In this document: one piece after another, positions 46,546 to 58,684 of the stretch | Layout: the number at the start of each line of letters is the position of its first letter | How positions within the stretch are numbered: position 1 is the stretch's first letter | From: Moniliophthora roreri | Lineage: Eukaryota > Basidiomycota > Agaricomycetes > Agaricales > Marasmiaceae | Length of the DNA: 64,000 nucleotides | Assembly (NCBI GenBank): GCA_001466705.2 | Contig: LATX02000175.1 | Span: 372,001 to 436,000, forward strand | Direction: 5' to 3' | Position numbers and translations under genes: made by a program | The notes under the pieces: generated by a model | What the model saw: only the letters and a program-made list of their open reading frames with translations | Databases searched by the model: none | Told to the model about the DNA's origin: nothing

Positions 46546-46920
46546 AGGGTGGATCTCGTTGAATATAATACAAATGTGTGGGTGGTCACAGGGGGATTGT
46601 ATATCCTCGTTTATCATAGTAGACTTTGTTTGCATAAGTCAAAGTGTGAGTACGAATTATGCGGAGTTATAGAGCCTCCAGCGCTGAACTCCAGTTTCAC
46701 ACAAATAGCATGAAATGGGGGCACGTTCTTCGGCTGAAGACTCAGGAGGACCGAAGAAAGCATAGACTACAGAAGCACTGATGCCAGTTACTTACCTTCC
46801 AATCAAAAGAATATTGTATTCCACGTCGCGAATGATTGTGCTCTGCAAAGGTTTGTACCTGTGAAGACGGCAAATAGTGCATATTGGTACAGTACAGTTG
46901 AATAGGAAAGCTTTGGGACT
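46546..46920. other. 3' flank of the minus-strand SDR
   Basis: No gene. It carries the SDR 3' UTR at its right end. Short frames only. Confidence 0.4.
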
Positions 46921-48242
46921 TCAATCGAAGAATGAGCCACCGTTGCAAGATACCTGTATGAAGGTCGGTGCTCAGGTATTGGAAAACCGGGAACGTCAAA
47001 CTCACACTCTGGCCTGTGCAACCAAAGTTCAACTACTGTTCTGATGGACAATCGAAAAGAGATGTACTCACCAGTAATGTAATGTGCCTCTTCTGATGCC
47101 AAGTACGATACCAGGCTTGCGATTTCGGCCGGCGTACCGTTGTAGCCCACGCAGGTATCTCTTGCCCGCTGTATAGGACACTCTTTTGAGAAATATTCAC
47201 GACGAAACAGCAACAATGGATCTACCATCGCTCGGATTTCGCTTTTCTCGCCTCCGCCCGAAAACCTCATGTACCCAGCGTCGACCTGGTCCACTAAATG
47301 GAAAAGAAGGAGAATAAAACAAAGGTAAGAAAGGGTTTGTGTAAGAGAAGAAGCACATACACATATCGGTCTCTATACAGCCCGGAGCATAGGCGTTCAC
47401 GGTAATCTTATGGGGACCCAATTCTTGGGCTGTTCTGAGCGAGTAAGTATACCGAGTGGAGGGCCTACGCTTTAAGACCCACCAACAGATTGAGTCAGAC
47501 CGCGAACTGCAAACTTACTCGCGGAGTAGACAGATAAATTCCGCCAACCTGTGGTGTACCGTATAGACTGACGATACAATGACGATGTGCAGCAGCTAGC
47601 GCACCTTGTTTCCCGGCTAAAGAGCTAGCGCCGATGATCCTCCCACCTCGTCCTTGGGTGATCATTTGCTTTGCGGCATACTTGTAACACAGGAAGACGC
47701 CCCGGAAGTTAACCGACATGATTTTGTCAACGATTTCCACCGGAGCTGTGGAGCAACCTAAGTTGGGTGTGCCAGCGGTTTAGATACATGTCACGTACTG
47801 TCGAGAAGAGGGCTGTAGTATAAGATCCCCGCATTGGCAACCATCTAGCCTCACGCGAAGAATTCAGCTCTAACAATGGCCATAAGTGTTAGGTACTGAC
47901 CACATCGAGAGAACTGTGCTCCTTGACCACCTCATCAATCATTTTCTGGACTTGCTTTTCGTTGGTGACATCCCCAAAATGTAGCGAGGCTTGGCCTCCT
48001 TTGGGCTGTGTAATTTGCTGCAGTTCTTTCAGAGTAGTAGATGCCCGCTTTGAGTTGGTTGGTATGTCGTTGATGGCCACGCTGTAGCCGTCTCTGGCGA
48101 GCCGATAAGCTATGGCTCGTCCGATACCTTGTCCTGTAGACCGGAGCTGTCAATGACTCCTTTGGTTGAGCTGAGGTAGCTCACCTGCCCCCGTTACCAG
48201 TGCGATTCTTCGCCCCAATCCTGCTTTGAGAGGTGCAGCCAT
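46921..48242 (-). CDS. Short-chain dehydrogenase/reductase, acetoin-reductase-like (left copy)
   Basis: NAD(P)(H)-dependent classical SDR. Start ATG 48242 (MAAPLKAGLGRRIALVTGAG), several ~50 bp introns, stop at 46921 (QSVSCNGGSFFD). Motifs: TGAGQGIGR (cofactor loop), MVANAGI (the NNAG-equivalent), GRIIGASS with the catalytic Ser region, YSASK with catalytic Tyr and Lys, and NAYAPGCIETDM. The C-terminal EIASLVSYLASEEAHYITGQSVSCNGGSFFD is typical and appears only after splicing the last two short introns. Near-identical in motif to the copy at 60387-61619. It resembles the fungal acetoin/diacetyl-reductase branch; substrate not proven. A TATATAAA-type box lies 33 bp upstream of the start. Confidence 0.9.
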
Positions 48243-48274
48243 TGATTTGTTGAGGGGTACAGATAAACCCACAG

Positions 48275-48284
48275 TTTATATAAA
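48275..48284 (-). promoter_or_regulatory. TATA box of left SDR gene
   Basis: A palindromic TTTATATAAA 33 bp upstream of the SDR start codon. Confidence 0.55.
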
Positions 48285-49527
48285 GTACAGAGGTGCCTTC
48301 CTTGACGTCAGCTCAAGAGGCTTGAGAATGCGATACATAGCGATAGAGTCATGAGTGCACAACTTCCGTTCTCTCTGTCTTCGAAGTCGAAGAAGAACCA
48401 TTAAAACGTGCGAGTCTACACACTGACAAGGTTTGATATCACGCTCCTTCGGACGGAAGATGGGCCGTTGGCGACGAGCTTTTTGGAGTCCTCCGAGCCT
48501 TGATGATACAATGTTGGTATGAACACCTATCAAGGTACTGCAGGTCATATGGCTCTGGAAACACCTTGAACTTGTGCGTGTTATGGAGTACTTGCCGGGA
48601 GTGGGTCGCCGTGAACCGCCGACGGGAACGAGTTGGGTTTTTTCTTTATCGTTCTTCCCAATAAATTTGCTGCCAGCAAAGTATGGAGGTGCATCCGACG
48701 TTACTGGCTGCAATGAAGCACGTGGATGTACATGGGTGAATACGTCATATTGAATCACGTTCACTTTCGTGGGAGAAAATTTCATCCCAAAAAACCCCCG
48801 AACGAATCCGGATAAATCCGATGCATATGGGTCGGAATAAAGTTATTCCTCGGACGCGTCAGTTTGCATTTGCCTCTGGTCCATCTATCGTTGCCCTCAG
48901 GTATATTCAAGCTTAACCAGAAGATACTGGTTTGTATTGGATAGTCACCGATAGGCATAGGTGCGTCTAGCTGTTTTTCCCCTCGATCACCGCCCCCTTG
49001 TTCATCCAGCTCACGTTTAGTAATTCGACGCCTACAGTATTTGCAACCTTTTGCCCAAGGATGGAAAAAGTCGCTGACCTTCCATTTGATCTCATCATGT
49101 TACCAACCATCATTGAAAAAATCGAATGTTGATGACTAGTACAACTTATATCCAGCCATTCCTTCTGATCATCTTTGATGCATTCCGAACCTCAATGGAA
49201 ACACTGTTCTGGGAGAGCGTTTCAGTACGCACGATGTGCTCCCCACGTCCCAACAGCATATACCAGGGAGATCAATTTCGGTCAAATTGACATTAATAGC
49301 TATTGGCATGGGTGTCCGGAATACAGATAACTCCTCCAACATATTCGTTGAGGCCAAGAACCATCGGTTGTTCAGCGTCGATAGTTCCAAATTATGCCCA
49401 GTAAATTCCTAGCAGGGGCACTGATTAAAGATGGCGACAATGACCCAACAAGGTGATGGACGAATCAATTTACAGACCACTGCCCAGTGAATCTTCTGAT
49501 GACCTTTATTAAGAACGTCCCTCAAAT
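48285..49527. other. Intergenic with uncertain minus-strand frame
   Basis: A 169-codon minus frame (48785-48276, MKFSPTKVNVIQYDVFTHV) overlaps the SDR promoter and TATA box, so it is unlikely to be translated in full; its first exon-like part could be real. A second minus frame at 49169-49390 is short. Neither matches a family I know. Confidence 0.35.
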
Positions 49528-49789
49528 GTGTACTTTGACCCATCTCGTCTCTTCTCGCTGTTTTCAAGTACTCCAGCTACCGTTTCAGTCCCGGTGACGA
49601 GGAGGTGGCCTACTCAATATCGTCGAAAATGTGAGTTACAGCCTTGTTGCATGACCAGCATCTCAAGTTCAGCCCAGTTTTACGACGTTCACCCCTTAAC
49701 AGCTCTCGGTTCTTCTCTTTGACAGAGGAAAAGTGAGTCGTCCCAGACCATTGCTCTACGTCTTTGCCTAACGAACTTCATATCTCTAG

Positions 49790-52131
49790 TGCAAGCCAAC
49801 GTCAACAAAACCGATTCCCAAACCTCCCTCTCCTTAGATCCGAACGTCGTCACGTTTGTCTCGTCCTCAAGTGCGTTACAGCGACTCTACTCAGTTTACT
49901 ATTCTGAATACCTCTCAGCATTTGATGCTTCGCTCATATCCCTAAACAACTTCATCAACTTCTGCGCTACCGTCAATCTACCAATCACCAATGGAAAACA
50001 GATCACAAGCGGCTCCTGCAAGCCTGCTCCGATGGGACTAATTGGTGATACTGACCACATACCCTCCGTCAAGTTCCAATTCCCATCGAATAGGGGGACC
50101 CTGGAAGCAAATCAGGCGTTCACTGTTGTCCTTGTCGTGAAAAACCTTAATTCGGGCAACTTTGTCAATGCCAAAGAAAATTATCTTGCAGCACCACAGC
50201 AACTCGATGGTGAGGGCGCAATTATCGGTTATTACGGTATTGTTATCGAGAGGATGAATTCTCTCGACGAAACTGTTCCCCTTGACCCCTTACGGCCTGC
50301 TTTCTATAATGCCGCGTCCGGGAAAGCACGAAATGGCCAAGTGACCGCAGATGTCCGAGGCGGCTTGCCCGAGGGTTTCTATCGATTATCTTCAGTTACA
50401 CTGACATCAAACCATAAGCCGATAGTGGCTCCAGTAATCCAGCATGGGGCAATAGATGATGTCGTCTACGTGGGTTTTGCATCACCTTAAGTTGAAGTTA
50501 CAGGTACTGACCAAGTTGTCAGCTCACGGTTACGGAGGATGGGAACCGCGCGCCGCGTAACACTACATTGGGCCCCCTCATTTCCCCTGCTTCGGAGGGT
50601 AGCACTTCGATCAACACCACGAATCTGAGGGTCGATATCCAGGACTCAATCTCAATGACATTGGACCCGGTGATTATTGCAACTGGCTTCAGTAATGATG
50701 GTCAGTCCGAGCCCACACCAGGTGATTTCACCCAGTTTTGTATTTAAATGATTTCTTATACCACTTATATTGCAGGCCAGGCTGCATCCTTGACGTCATC
50801 CAATAACTTCATCAACTTCTGTCTTACTCGCCCTGACCTCCCCCTCACTGGTGGCAGACAAATTACAATTGGCTCGTGCAGTACCACACCACTAGGCGTC
50901 ATACCACCGCAAGATTTAATCCCCTCACACAAGTTCCAGATCCCTAGGAATGGCGATTCACTCTATCCAAACACCCCCTTCATCATCAAGCTTAACTTTC
51001 ACAACATGAAGCAAGCGATAACGGATCCCCTCACTCGCTATCTCTCCGCGCCTCAGCAAATTGACTCTGGAGGCCGGATCCTGGGATATTCGCGCATCGT
51101 GGTAGAGGCCCTGGATTCAATAGATCAAACGACGCCAACCGATCCGAAAAAAATTTGCTTTCTCTACTGCACTGTCGACTATTGCCGAAGATGGCTCGCT
51201 TATGACCAACGTCACGGAGGGGCTACCTGCCGGATCCTATAGACTTTCGTCTATTGCGCTCACTGCAAATCATCAGCCAATTCTTCTGCCTGTTGCTGAG
51301 CGTGGCGCAGTGAATGATGCGGTATATGTAGGTGACATGCCTTGAACGTGTTACCCTATGCTCGCTGATACCATTTTAGTTCACAGTTGGCGACGGTGCA
51401 AGTGGATTGACAGTAGTAAATACTGTCACCGCTGGACCCCCTTCAGGTACCAGCACAGGAGGAAGGACCGGTACGAACGTAAGTTGGTCTTCTCCCGTGC
51501 TCTGATAAAGACTTGTCCCTTTCATTCGATTGCTGGGCATGATATACATTCTCTTCCAGGATGACAGTGGACGTTCAAGGTATAGCCATCTTTTCGTTCT
51601 CTGGCGCACATTCTGATTTGTAGTTTCTAGTACGAAAATTGATGCTATTGTTGGTGGAGTATCAGGAGGCTTTGCAATGATTGCCATTGTCGCACTGTTG
51701 TTCTTTCCTTCGTCGACGACGGCGTTTAAGCTATTCCTTGGACGAGGCCGGATCCGAGTCATCCAACTTGGTAATCTCGTCGGCATCATCACCGTAAGCA
51801 CACCTATCTACCCAAGTGTCTTAATCATACACTGAACTCCGGCCTCCAAGCATTCGTCGACCCATAACAGAGGCCGCATCGCACACCAGCAGGACGACCG
51901 ACACTACAACGATCATGCAGTCGGGCGACGTTCGATCCGACTTTATTGATACCTGGTAAGACTGAAAAGCACAGTCAACATGAAAGCCTGACCTCCAATG
52001 TTACAGTTCAGTCCATGGAAGCTCCGCCCAGTTATTCCAGGGCACATGAAGACACTTCTTCGTTGCCACCTCGTTATACGCAGCTCTCATCTCGAGCACC
52101 GTCGTATCATACCGTTGATGGACCTCAGTAG
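49790..52131 (+). pseudogene. Two-domain NNFINFC-type membrane-anchored protein, left copy, apparently frameshifted
   Basis: Fungal surface/secreted family often auto-labelled 'ribosomal protein S17' (recollection); function unknown. Domain 1 (49790-50476) begins QANVNKTDSQTSLSL and contains NNFINFCATVNLPITNGKQI, GSCKPAPMG, APQQL, VIERMNSLDETVPLDP and GLPEGFYRLSS. Domain 2 (about 50790-51350) repeats the pattern: NNFINFCLTRPDLPLTGG, SCSTTPLGVIPPQD, APQQI, GLPAGSYRLSSIAL. A TM segment (IVGGVSGGFAMIAIVALLFF) and a cytosolic tail ending APSYHTVDGPQ follow. Disruptions: one extra base in the A7T3 run at 51147-51156 shifts frame in domain 2, and a second extra base near 51703 just after the TM. 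No signal peptide was found upstream. The related gene at 61727-64000 is intact in the same places. Confidence 0.75.
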
Positions 52132-52871
52132 TCGTGTCTCATATTGAGCGTACTCCACAGTTGGGATTAAAGACGACAGGGCAGTACAATTTAACCCAGT
52201 CGCCAGCCGTCCCGGAATACTAGTAGTATGAAACGAGCTATATAGTTCGTTTTCTTCCACAGCAGTAACGGAACGGTTGATTCCTTTACTACTTCTGCTC
52301 TATGCACGTCGCCTTGAGCCTAAAAGTCCTGTGGATTACGACGGTTAGCACCAGGTACTGTAAGATTCGGAAGTAACATATATCACACAGGTCATCTTTT
52401 CAAGCGATTGATCGGTGTTAACAAACCAGAGTTGTCCGAGTCTTGCTCCTGGCACTAAGATGAAGAACCGTTAACACCAGAAGGGTGCTTATTAGTATCC
52501 TCTACCAGAATGAATTTTTGAAAGGGTTGCGAGACTGCAATCTTGCCCTCAAAGACTCTGCTAGTTCTGAGCGAATAAAGAATGCGAAGCTCGGCAGAAA
52601 AGCGAGAGCTTGCGGGTGGACCAATGGTGCAGCGCGAATTTAATACTGAGGTCTGACCGGGGTTCACCGGTCACTGATCGTCAGAAAAACCGAGTAGCTG
52701 AGTAGCCCACCTGGGTACAATAGTCTCCTGTAAGCAGACTCAATCGCTCGTTCCTCGCTGTATTGGGTACAATAATAGATCGGCGCCGCTGAGCAAACAA
52801 CAGCCGGCTATTCTCCACGATCTCTGGAACATGCCACCATCTTCCCTAGCGTCTTCCCCTGACTTAGACCG
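52132..52871. other. Intergenic, nothing recognised
   Basis: Short frames only. A region around 52680-52870 is CT-rich and may be a promoter for the following gene. Confidence 0.45.
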
Positions 52872-53670
52872 TTGAGCTCGCACACGCTGATCTCAAACTT
52901 CTGCATCGTGGGGTTGGATAAAAAGCTATCTCTCCTTTGGCGAATCAGCAACCCACGTCATATCACATTCTTTGTCTCCGGCTACCAGCATTCCCAAGCA
53001 ACCACGACAGATATGGACGTGTTCGTGGATGGTACTGCAACGTCGATGAGGCAGATTTCAGGAAACGTTGCTGATCAGATTATTAGCGACAATCAGCTCG
53101 AGGCAGGTTATTTGTACGCCATGCTTGCGTATGGTGGTGAATGGGGAACCTGGGAGTGGTCATTTTTCTTTCCAAAACCCATCGTTACTCCAATTGGTCG
53201 GGAGGGCACCTTATTCCAAGTCATCCTTTACACACAATGCGAACATCCAGGTTGGAAATTCGAGATAGATCACATCAAAGATATCACCAATTCTCCTGAA
53301 GTCGTTGCTCTTGTACGACTTACCCAAGTCTCAGACTTGGGAGATTACGATGATATCGTTGGGAACGACGGCCTCACGAGCCTCTTTAGAGAGGTTAAGA
53401 TACCCACCACTCCTCAGTCTCCCATGGACTTCAATTCCAGAATCTGGTTTGCAGAAGCAGTTGGAACTTTGCACGATTGCGCGGTCATTCACTGCGATGA
53501 TGTATGGCTGTTGGAAAAGGAGATTAAACGTTTGGGATTTGCAGCTATGGATCGGTACATGGAGAATAGAGGTCAGGTCGTTCGTCTTTTAACATTGCTG
53601 TCGGTCTCATTTGCTTCCAGGGTATACCATTTTTCGCACAAATCAGTGTTCGTGACGTTGGAAGGGTCAA
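52872..53670 (+). CDS. Uncharacterised fungal protein (RxW motif family)
   Basis: The frame from about 52872 to 53580 is open; the first safe ATG is 53013 (MDVFVDGTATSMRQISGN), and part of the N-terminus may come from an upstream exon. It reads on as YLYAMLAYGGEWGTWEWSFFF, WKFEIDHIKDITNSPEVVALV, then FNSRIWFAEAVGTLHDCAVI and LLEKEIKRLGFAAMDRYM. This order (Trp-rich strand, central variable part, N-S-R-x-W helix start, A-x-x-L, long final helix) recalls a widespread uncharacterised mushroom protein family. A likely intron (GTCGTTCG to TTCCAG) leads to GIPFFAQISVRDVGR. The downstream exon and true stop are not resolved. No function is inferred. Confidence 0.5.
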
Positions 53671-55596
53671 CTGTGCGTCTACCCATTTCCCCGGATTCAT
53701 CCTTATACTAACGTATCAACAGTATGATACCATTTCTATCATTCGGGGACAATTCAAAATCTTGTATCATCCGCACTTGGGTTTATTTCTTAAAACTAGG
53801 GCTAATACGCGCGCAGCGCTAATGAATCCACTCCTTGTAGTTCTTCCGAATTGTGTGCAATCTTTGAGCTTCTCTGCGTCATTCTTCACTAGATGTGTAA
53901 TTCTGATGCTGCTGATGTCAACAAAGATTATTCCTGGTACAACGAGCTTATCTATGTCGACGACCACATCTCCAGAAACAGTGTCTGGATGCGGATGAAG
54001 AGATTCTGTTCAGTGGTGTTTGATGCAGTGCAACCCCGCCTGACGATCCACTCTCCTGATGGGTACAGGTTGTGTCTCGTGTTTACAGCAAGCCGAAAAG
54101 TGATATTCAGGAGTGACTGCGGAGGCCTTCAAGCTTCATCTTTCAACTCCTCTCGGTCTCGTTTGATCGAAATCGGAGGCAGAAGGGAAGGTATGTCTGA
54201 TGACGAAAACATTCCTATTCTCGCTCCACGCTAATCAGGACACGCTGATCAGTGCACGAGAAATGGAGACAAGGCGAAGAAGGTGGGAAGAGATTCGGTC
54301 AACTGCAAGTTGGGTAAATACCATTCTTTCAGTGACGCTGGGAGAGGTTACGCCTAGATTCCATCAGGTTTCCAGGTGTACGAAGGGTGGAGCTTCTAAT
54401 TCGTACCATACTGATACAGTAGCTCTGGTGGCCCGACTTAGGAATGTGAGTGGTTCATATCAGCGAATCAAGCTCCAAGTGTTCGAGACCGCCCCCTCTG
54501 GAAAATTTGGTGTCCACAACCTCTTGTGCCGTAAGGCGTGGCTTCGGGTTTGGATTAAATAGAACATGTCAGGCTAGGGAAGCATTTCCGCAACCTGTAG
54601 TTCTCGCCGAGTTAGTCTTAAGGGATCAGGGTAGTCGTCGGTCGCGCTGAGGCCCGCGCCTCTCACTAACCTTTTAAATTTTGTTTTATTTTATTTTCTC
54701 GTGAAGGAATTCGGGTGTCTCCGAGGATGTTCGGCCCATCATGAAATGTACGGATGTGACTCGTGTCACTTCTTCCTTTCTCCGAGTTATGAGCTCGGTA
54801 CATGCACGGGAGGCCTCAGGGATACTGGTCGTTGAAAGTGTCAAGGTGCGTGAGTCCTCACAAATCATTGAAGAAGTCTTGACACTCGAGCCTCAGTCTC
54901 AGACCGCAAAATATGCGTATCACCGATGCTATCCCCTTGTCAACGGACATCATTCTCACTCTTTCGGTATATCAGACATTGCATCAATTCGTCTCTGAGC
55001 GCCTAGCATTGCTAAAATCTTCCGTGGATTGCGACTGAGTCGAAATTCATCGCGTTGTCACAACTTCGCTTCCTCCTCTGCACCGTTCCGTTTTCCGCAT
55101 CTAGTCGATGCTTTTTCATTAAAGATCGTCTCGCGTCTTGCTCTGCTCTGGAGCCAGATAAGCAGCATTGGCATGTCACCTGTACACGTCAAACCTGCAT
55201 CGGGTCACCGATTCATATTTCCAGCCTTGCGTAAAACGGGTCGCATTATTCCCCCTCTCATGTACGCTGTACTCCACGAACGTAAGTATGTCGTTGCTAT
55301 TCTGAAAAGGGCTGAAACCTGGTGATATTATAACCTGATGATACTATACATAAGCAACAGCCATTCGTGAATGACGCCTTTACACATCGAATTCTTCGCC
55401 CTCGAAATCGTTTCGACAGTCTGGACACCGGGAATCTATTACGCCATTTCCCATTTTACCAGGTACAATCAACAATTTCTTGATGTCAACAATCTGTACC
55501 TTATATGTATGTTTCTAGGAAGACGTTTCTCAACGGCGCGCAATTCGTCGCCCCGGAACGTTTTTGATTTGATTGGTCCTTCCTAAAGCAAACCTC
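53671..55596. other. About 1.9 kb of fragmentary reading frames, unresolved
   Basis: Several plus-strand frames of 60-120 codons occur in different phases: near 53893 (KDYSWYNELIYVDDHISRNS), 54200 (REMETRRRRWEEIRSTASWV), 54741 (TRVTSSFLRVMSSVHAREAS) and 55029. They have coding-like composition but I could not splice them into one protein, and no family was recognised. It may be a multi-exon gene with poor models or a decayed one. Confidence 0.4.
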
Positions 55597-58295
55597 ATGG
55601 ACACAGCCAGAAGCTCCTTTTCAGGACCATTCCAGGCTTCATCTTTTTCAATAAAAGATGACGAGCAGAAACCTCGCGATCCCCACCAGGAGTCAAGAAT
55701 GTCGCCATCACCCTTGCCTCCCCCCGACATTGTCCCCACCGGGACACGCCGAGTACGCTTTGATTCAAAGCCTCAAGTTCCTAGTCATGTCCGCGATTCT
55801 ACCGATGGCTCCCGGACGGCCGCGCAGATTGGCTCGTCTAAATCGATTCCAAAGGCCAGCGCTATCAATCGGCTTTTGACTGCTTCCAACCTGAAGATGC
55901 TCGCTGAAGAAGGCCTCCATATCTCCCAGCACCATTTCACACGTTCGACAACGACAGCGGCAATTCGTCCCGGTAGCCAATTGTATCCAGGCGGTACCGC
56001 TTCTCATCCAATGAGAGAAAACCAGAACACTTCCTGGACAGTATCCCCACGAAGAACATCCTATGATCCACCGGCGCCTTCACCTCGTCCTACGGGAAAT
56101 CGCGCTGTATCGTATAACGGTCATAGCTCCAATGCGATTATTACGGTTCCCGTACGTCGCGGCCAATCCTCTTCGCACGGCATCAGCCTACAACCAAGTA
56201 AGCTCGTCTCCAGCCACCCTGCAAAAATTCCCGCAAGCGCTTCGGGCCCGAAACCGAAACACCAGCTTCATACTCCATCTTCCGACGACAAACCAGCTTC
56301 AACTCCGAATAAGAGATCTTCGTTGCGCTACGCTAGTTCGCATGAGGCTCGGCCAATCTCTGATAAGGTGCGCGTACTGAAAGGAGAATTATCGCTGAAG
56401 GAGTCTAAGCGTGAAAGCCCGAACGCCTGGAGTAAATTCGGGAGAGCCAACCCTGGAGGCAGACGTTTTTCGGCCATCGATAGCCAGCTACCCTTGTTTT
56501 CAGATACTGCTAGTGATGCGAGTACTAGCGCAGAATCTTCCTCATCTTCCTCCTCCTCTTCATCATCCTCATCTTCGGTGCTTTCGACGCAGGAGAAGAC
56601 CGCTTTTCTCAGAGCAAGTCTAGCAGTTTCCGAGACAGCTATCTCGGCCGAGCCTGAGCCGTCCCCCAAACCTTCTCACACACTCGCCCTCTTCTTGTCA
56701 GATCCCAGTCGCTTATCTGGCTTGCTACAGAACCTGTCTTTTGCCGATTGGTGTAGTTTATTCAATGTGTCGAAGGAGATTCAGATGATGTTGATTCAGA
56801 ACGAGCTGCTGAAGGAGGAAGTTCTGGAGAGGTATCTGAAGGACGTTGGGTACTCGAGATGGACATGGCGTGAGTCAGAAACAATGAATTTGTCCCTTTC
56901 GGTGAGCAGGCATGTCTTTCTGTTTGATGCTACCTGCCATTGACGATACTCGTAATCTAGGACCTGCAGCATTACATACGAGCCACTAGTACCCCCGTAG
57001 CGGAGTATCGGCGTGTTGCTGATCTATACTTGCGGCGTCAAAAGAATCAGGATCGTCTCATCCTCGCGATGGTCTCGAGGCTAACTCGGGCAACAAGAGC
57101 CTACAACAAAGTTGTTTTGCGGTTGAGGGCCCAGGCTGAAATGCATGGCTCGACCTCCTCGGGTAATCCCGCACCCGATAATTGGCGTATGTCTCTTAGT
57201 GCGCCTTCATCCAGGAGATCTTCACAACAGTTTTTGCCACCATTTTCGTCTTCCGCTGCTTCTTTCTTGGGCGGAGACCACGGACGTCGGTATTCAAGTT
57301 CGAGCCCGTACGTCAAGTCACTATCAACGGCCAGCTTCCCTTCACCTCTCTATCGCCCTCATCGGGCAGCATTATTACGGGTGTTCGTTCCCTCTCCAGG
57401 AGACTGGCTGTCGGACGCCGGCGTATTGGAATGTGAAGCCGAGCTCAAACGTGCAGGCATCGCCACCTCGATGAGATTGGGTGACGTTGTCTGGGACATT
57501 GCTCTTGGAGACGAGAAAGGCAATACTGGCAGGTTGATTTGGGACGGATGGTATCTCCTCGTGCGTTTTATTTTGCTCGTCGGCGTGGTACAGACTGTAA
57601 CGTGTATTCTTATATTAGGACTTGGACTACAGTTACTCTTCAACCGGAGACATTCCCAAGCATATTCCGAGTTTCGCACTTCCGCCCTCGTACTTTCATG
57701 GCGTCGTTCTTAATGGACCGTTAAGCTCAAATCCTATCGTGCGGTTGGATGTGAGCCCTTGGGGCGATGAAATCGCGAGAAATTTGCAGTTGATGCAGGA
57801 TAGATTGGTGGCAACCACGTACGTTTGTTCTCCGAGTCCGACTTCCCTTGAATTTTGCCTATCATCGCTCAACTTTTACCGAACAGACCGCATGGAAACC
57901 TTCAAAAAATTATAAAGTGGGTACATCGGTCTACGTTTACCATTCGACCGCTACCGCCATCATCTCGGTCGAGTGGGATTCCGATACCAGGCATGAACGG
58001 CAATCATACGGTTCATCCCGCATGGTACGGAGTCATCATTATCGAGACTGACGGCTCGAATGAAAGCTTGGAGGATTTGAAAGAGCGGTGTGGGCCAAAG
58101 GTATTTCCGGGCGCTGTGTCGACGAGAAAGCGGAAAGATGAGAGTGAAAAGATGGTCTGGCGGTTGATTCGGGAGAAGAGGTGTGTCATTTCCTGTCATT
58201 GGATGAATTAACACTGATTGATGTTCGGAATGATGGACAGTCGTCCCGGGGAGATATGGATCAGACTTGTGGGACCGAGAGAACGTTGTTCATAG
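55597..58295 (+). CDS. Conserved fungal F-box-like protein with long serine-rich N-terminus
   Basis: Exons: 55597-56901, 56961-57560, 57619-57818, 57887-58180, 58241-58295 (817 aa). The first ~300 residues are disordered and Ser/Pro/Arg-rich, with a run of at least 14 Ser near 56540-56580. Residues about 370-425 (LSGLLQNLSFADWCSLFNVSKEIQ then KDVGYSRW) look like an F-box or F-box-like helix pair. A helical part with IRATSTPVAEYRRVADLYLRR follows. The C-terminal third holds LLRVFVPSPGDWLSDAGVLECEAEL, GDVVWDIALGDEGN-like text, LIWDGWYLLDLDYSYSSTGD and LPPSYFHGVVLNG, ending in IWIRLVGPRERCS. These strings recall a conserved fungal protein without known function. If the F-box is real it would be an SCF adaptor; that is inference. 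Confidence 0.75.
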
Positions 58296-58618
58296 ATTGG
58301 AATTCTTCCTTGTAAGACCGGATAACACAGATTTGAAGTGTTTAAGCGTCGCTCGGATCCTAAGTAATTGCATCAGCTGAACAAGGTACTGCCCTAATCT
58401 TTTTATAAGCAGCTAGCTCTAGTGCCAGGTGTACTTGAATCAGTTCGACGTTGAATTGACTTCTAAGGATTGAACCACTTGATCTAGGATGTAAAAGGTC
58501 GGAAGACGATCGAAATGAGAAGCACGGGTGGAGAAAATGTCCGGTTGTCCGATTGTACAGCTGTCATAGGCTATCACCACTCGTCACTGAACCCCACTCG
58601 GATCTCAAGACAACCGGA
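58296..58618. other. Intergenic, promoter of small membrane protein
   Basis: Nothing recognised apart from promoter sequence at the right end. Confidence 0.45.
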
Positions 58619-58624
58619 TATAAA
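58619..58624 (+). promoter_or_regulatory. TATA box of small membrane protein gene
   Basis: TATAAA 66 bp upstream of the start codon at 58685. Confidence 0.5.
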
Positions 58625-58684
58625 GACCAAGATGCTTGTCAACCTTCCCAAATTCGCCATATTCTCTTTCTCTTCCGCACTACC

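Noticed and set aside
48276..48785. A 169-codon minus-strand frame beginning MKFSPTKVNVIQYDVFTHV, with a YDVFT string resembling the PhzF N-terminus.
   Set aside because: Similarity is about ten residues only, no further PhzF motif follows, and the frame runs into the SDR TATA box; most likely chance.
56535..56585. Serine-codon microsatellite suggesting a repeat element.
   Set aside because: It is in frame within the F-box-like protein and simply encodes a Ser run.
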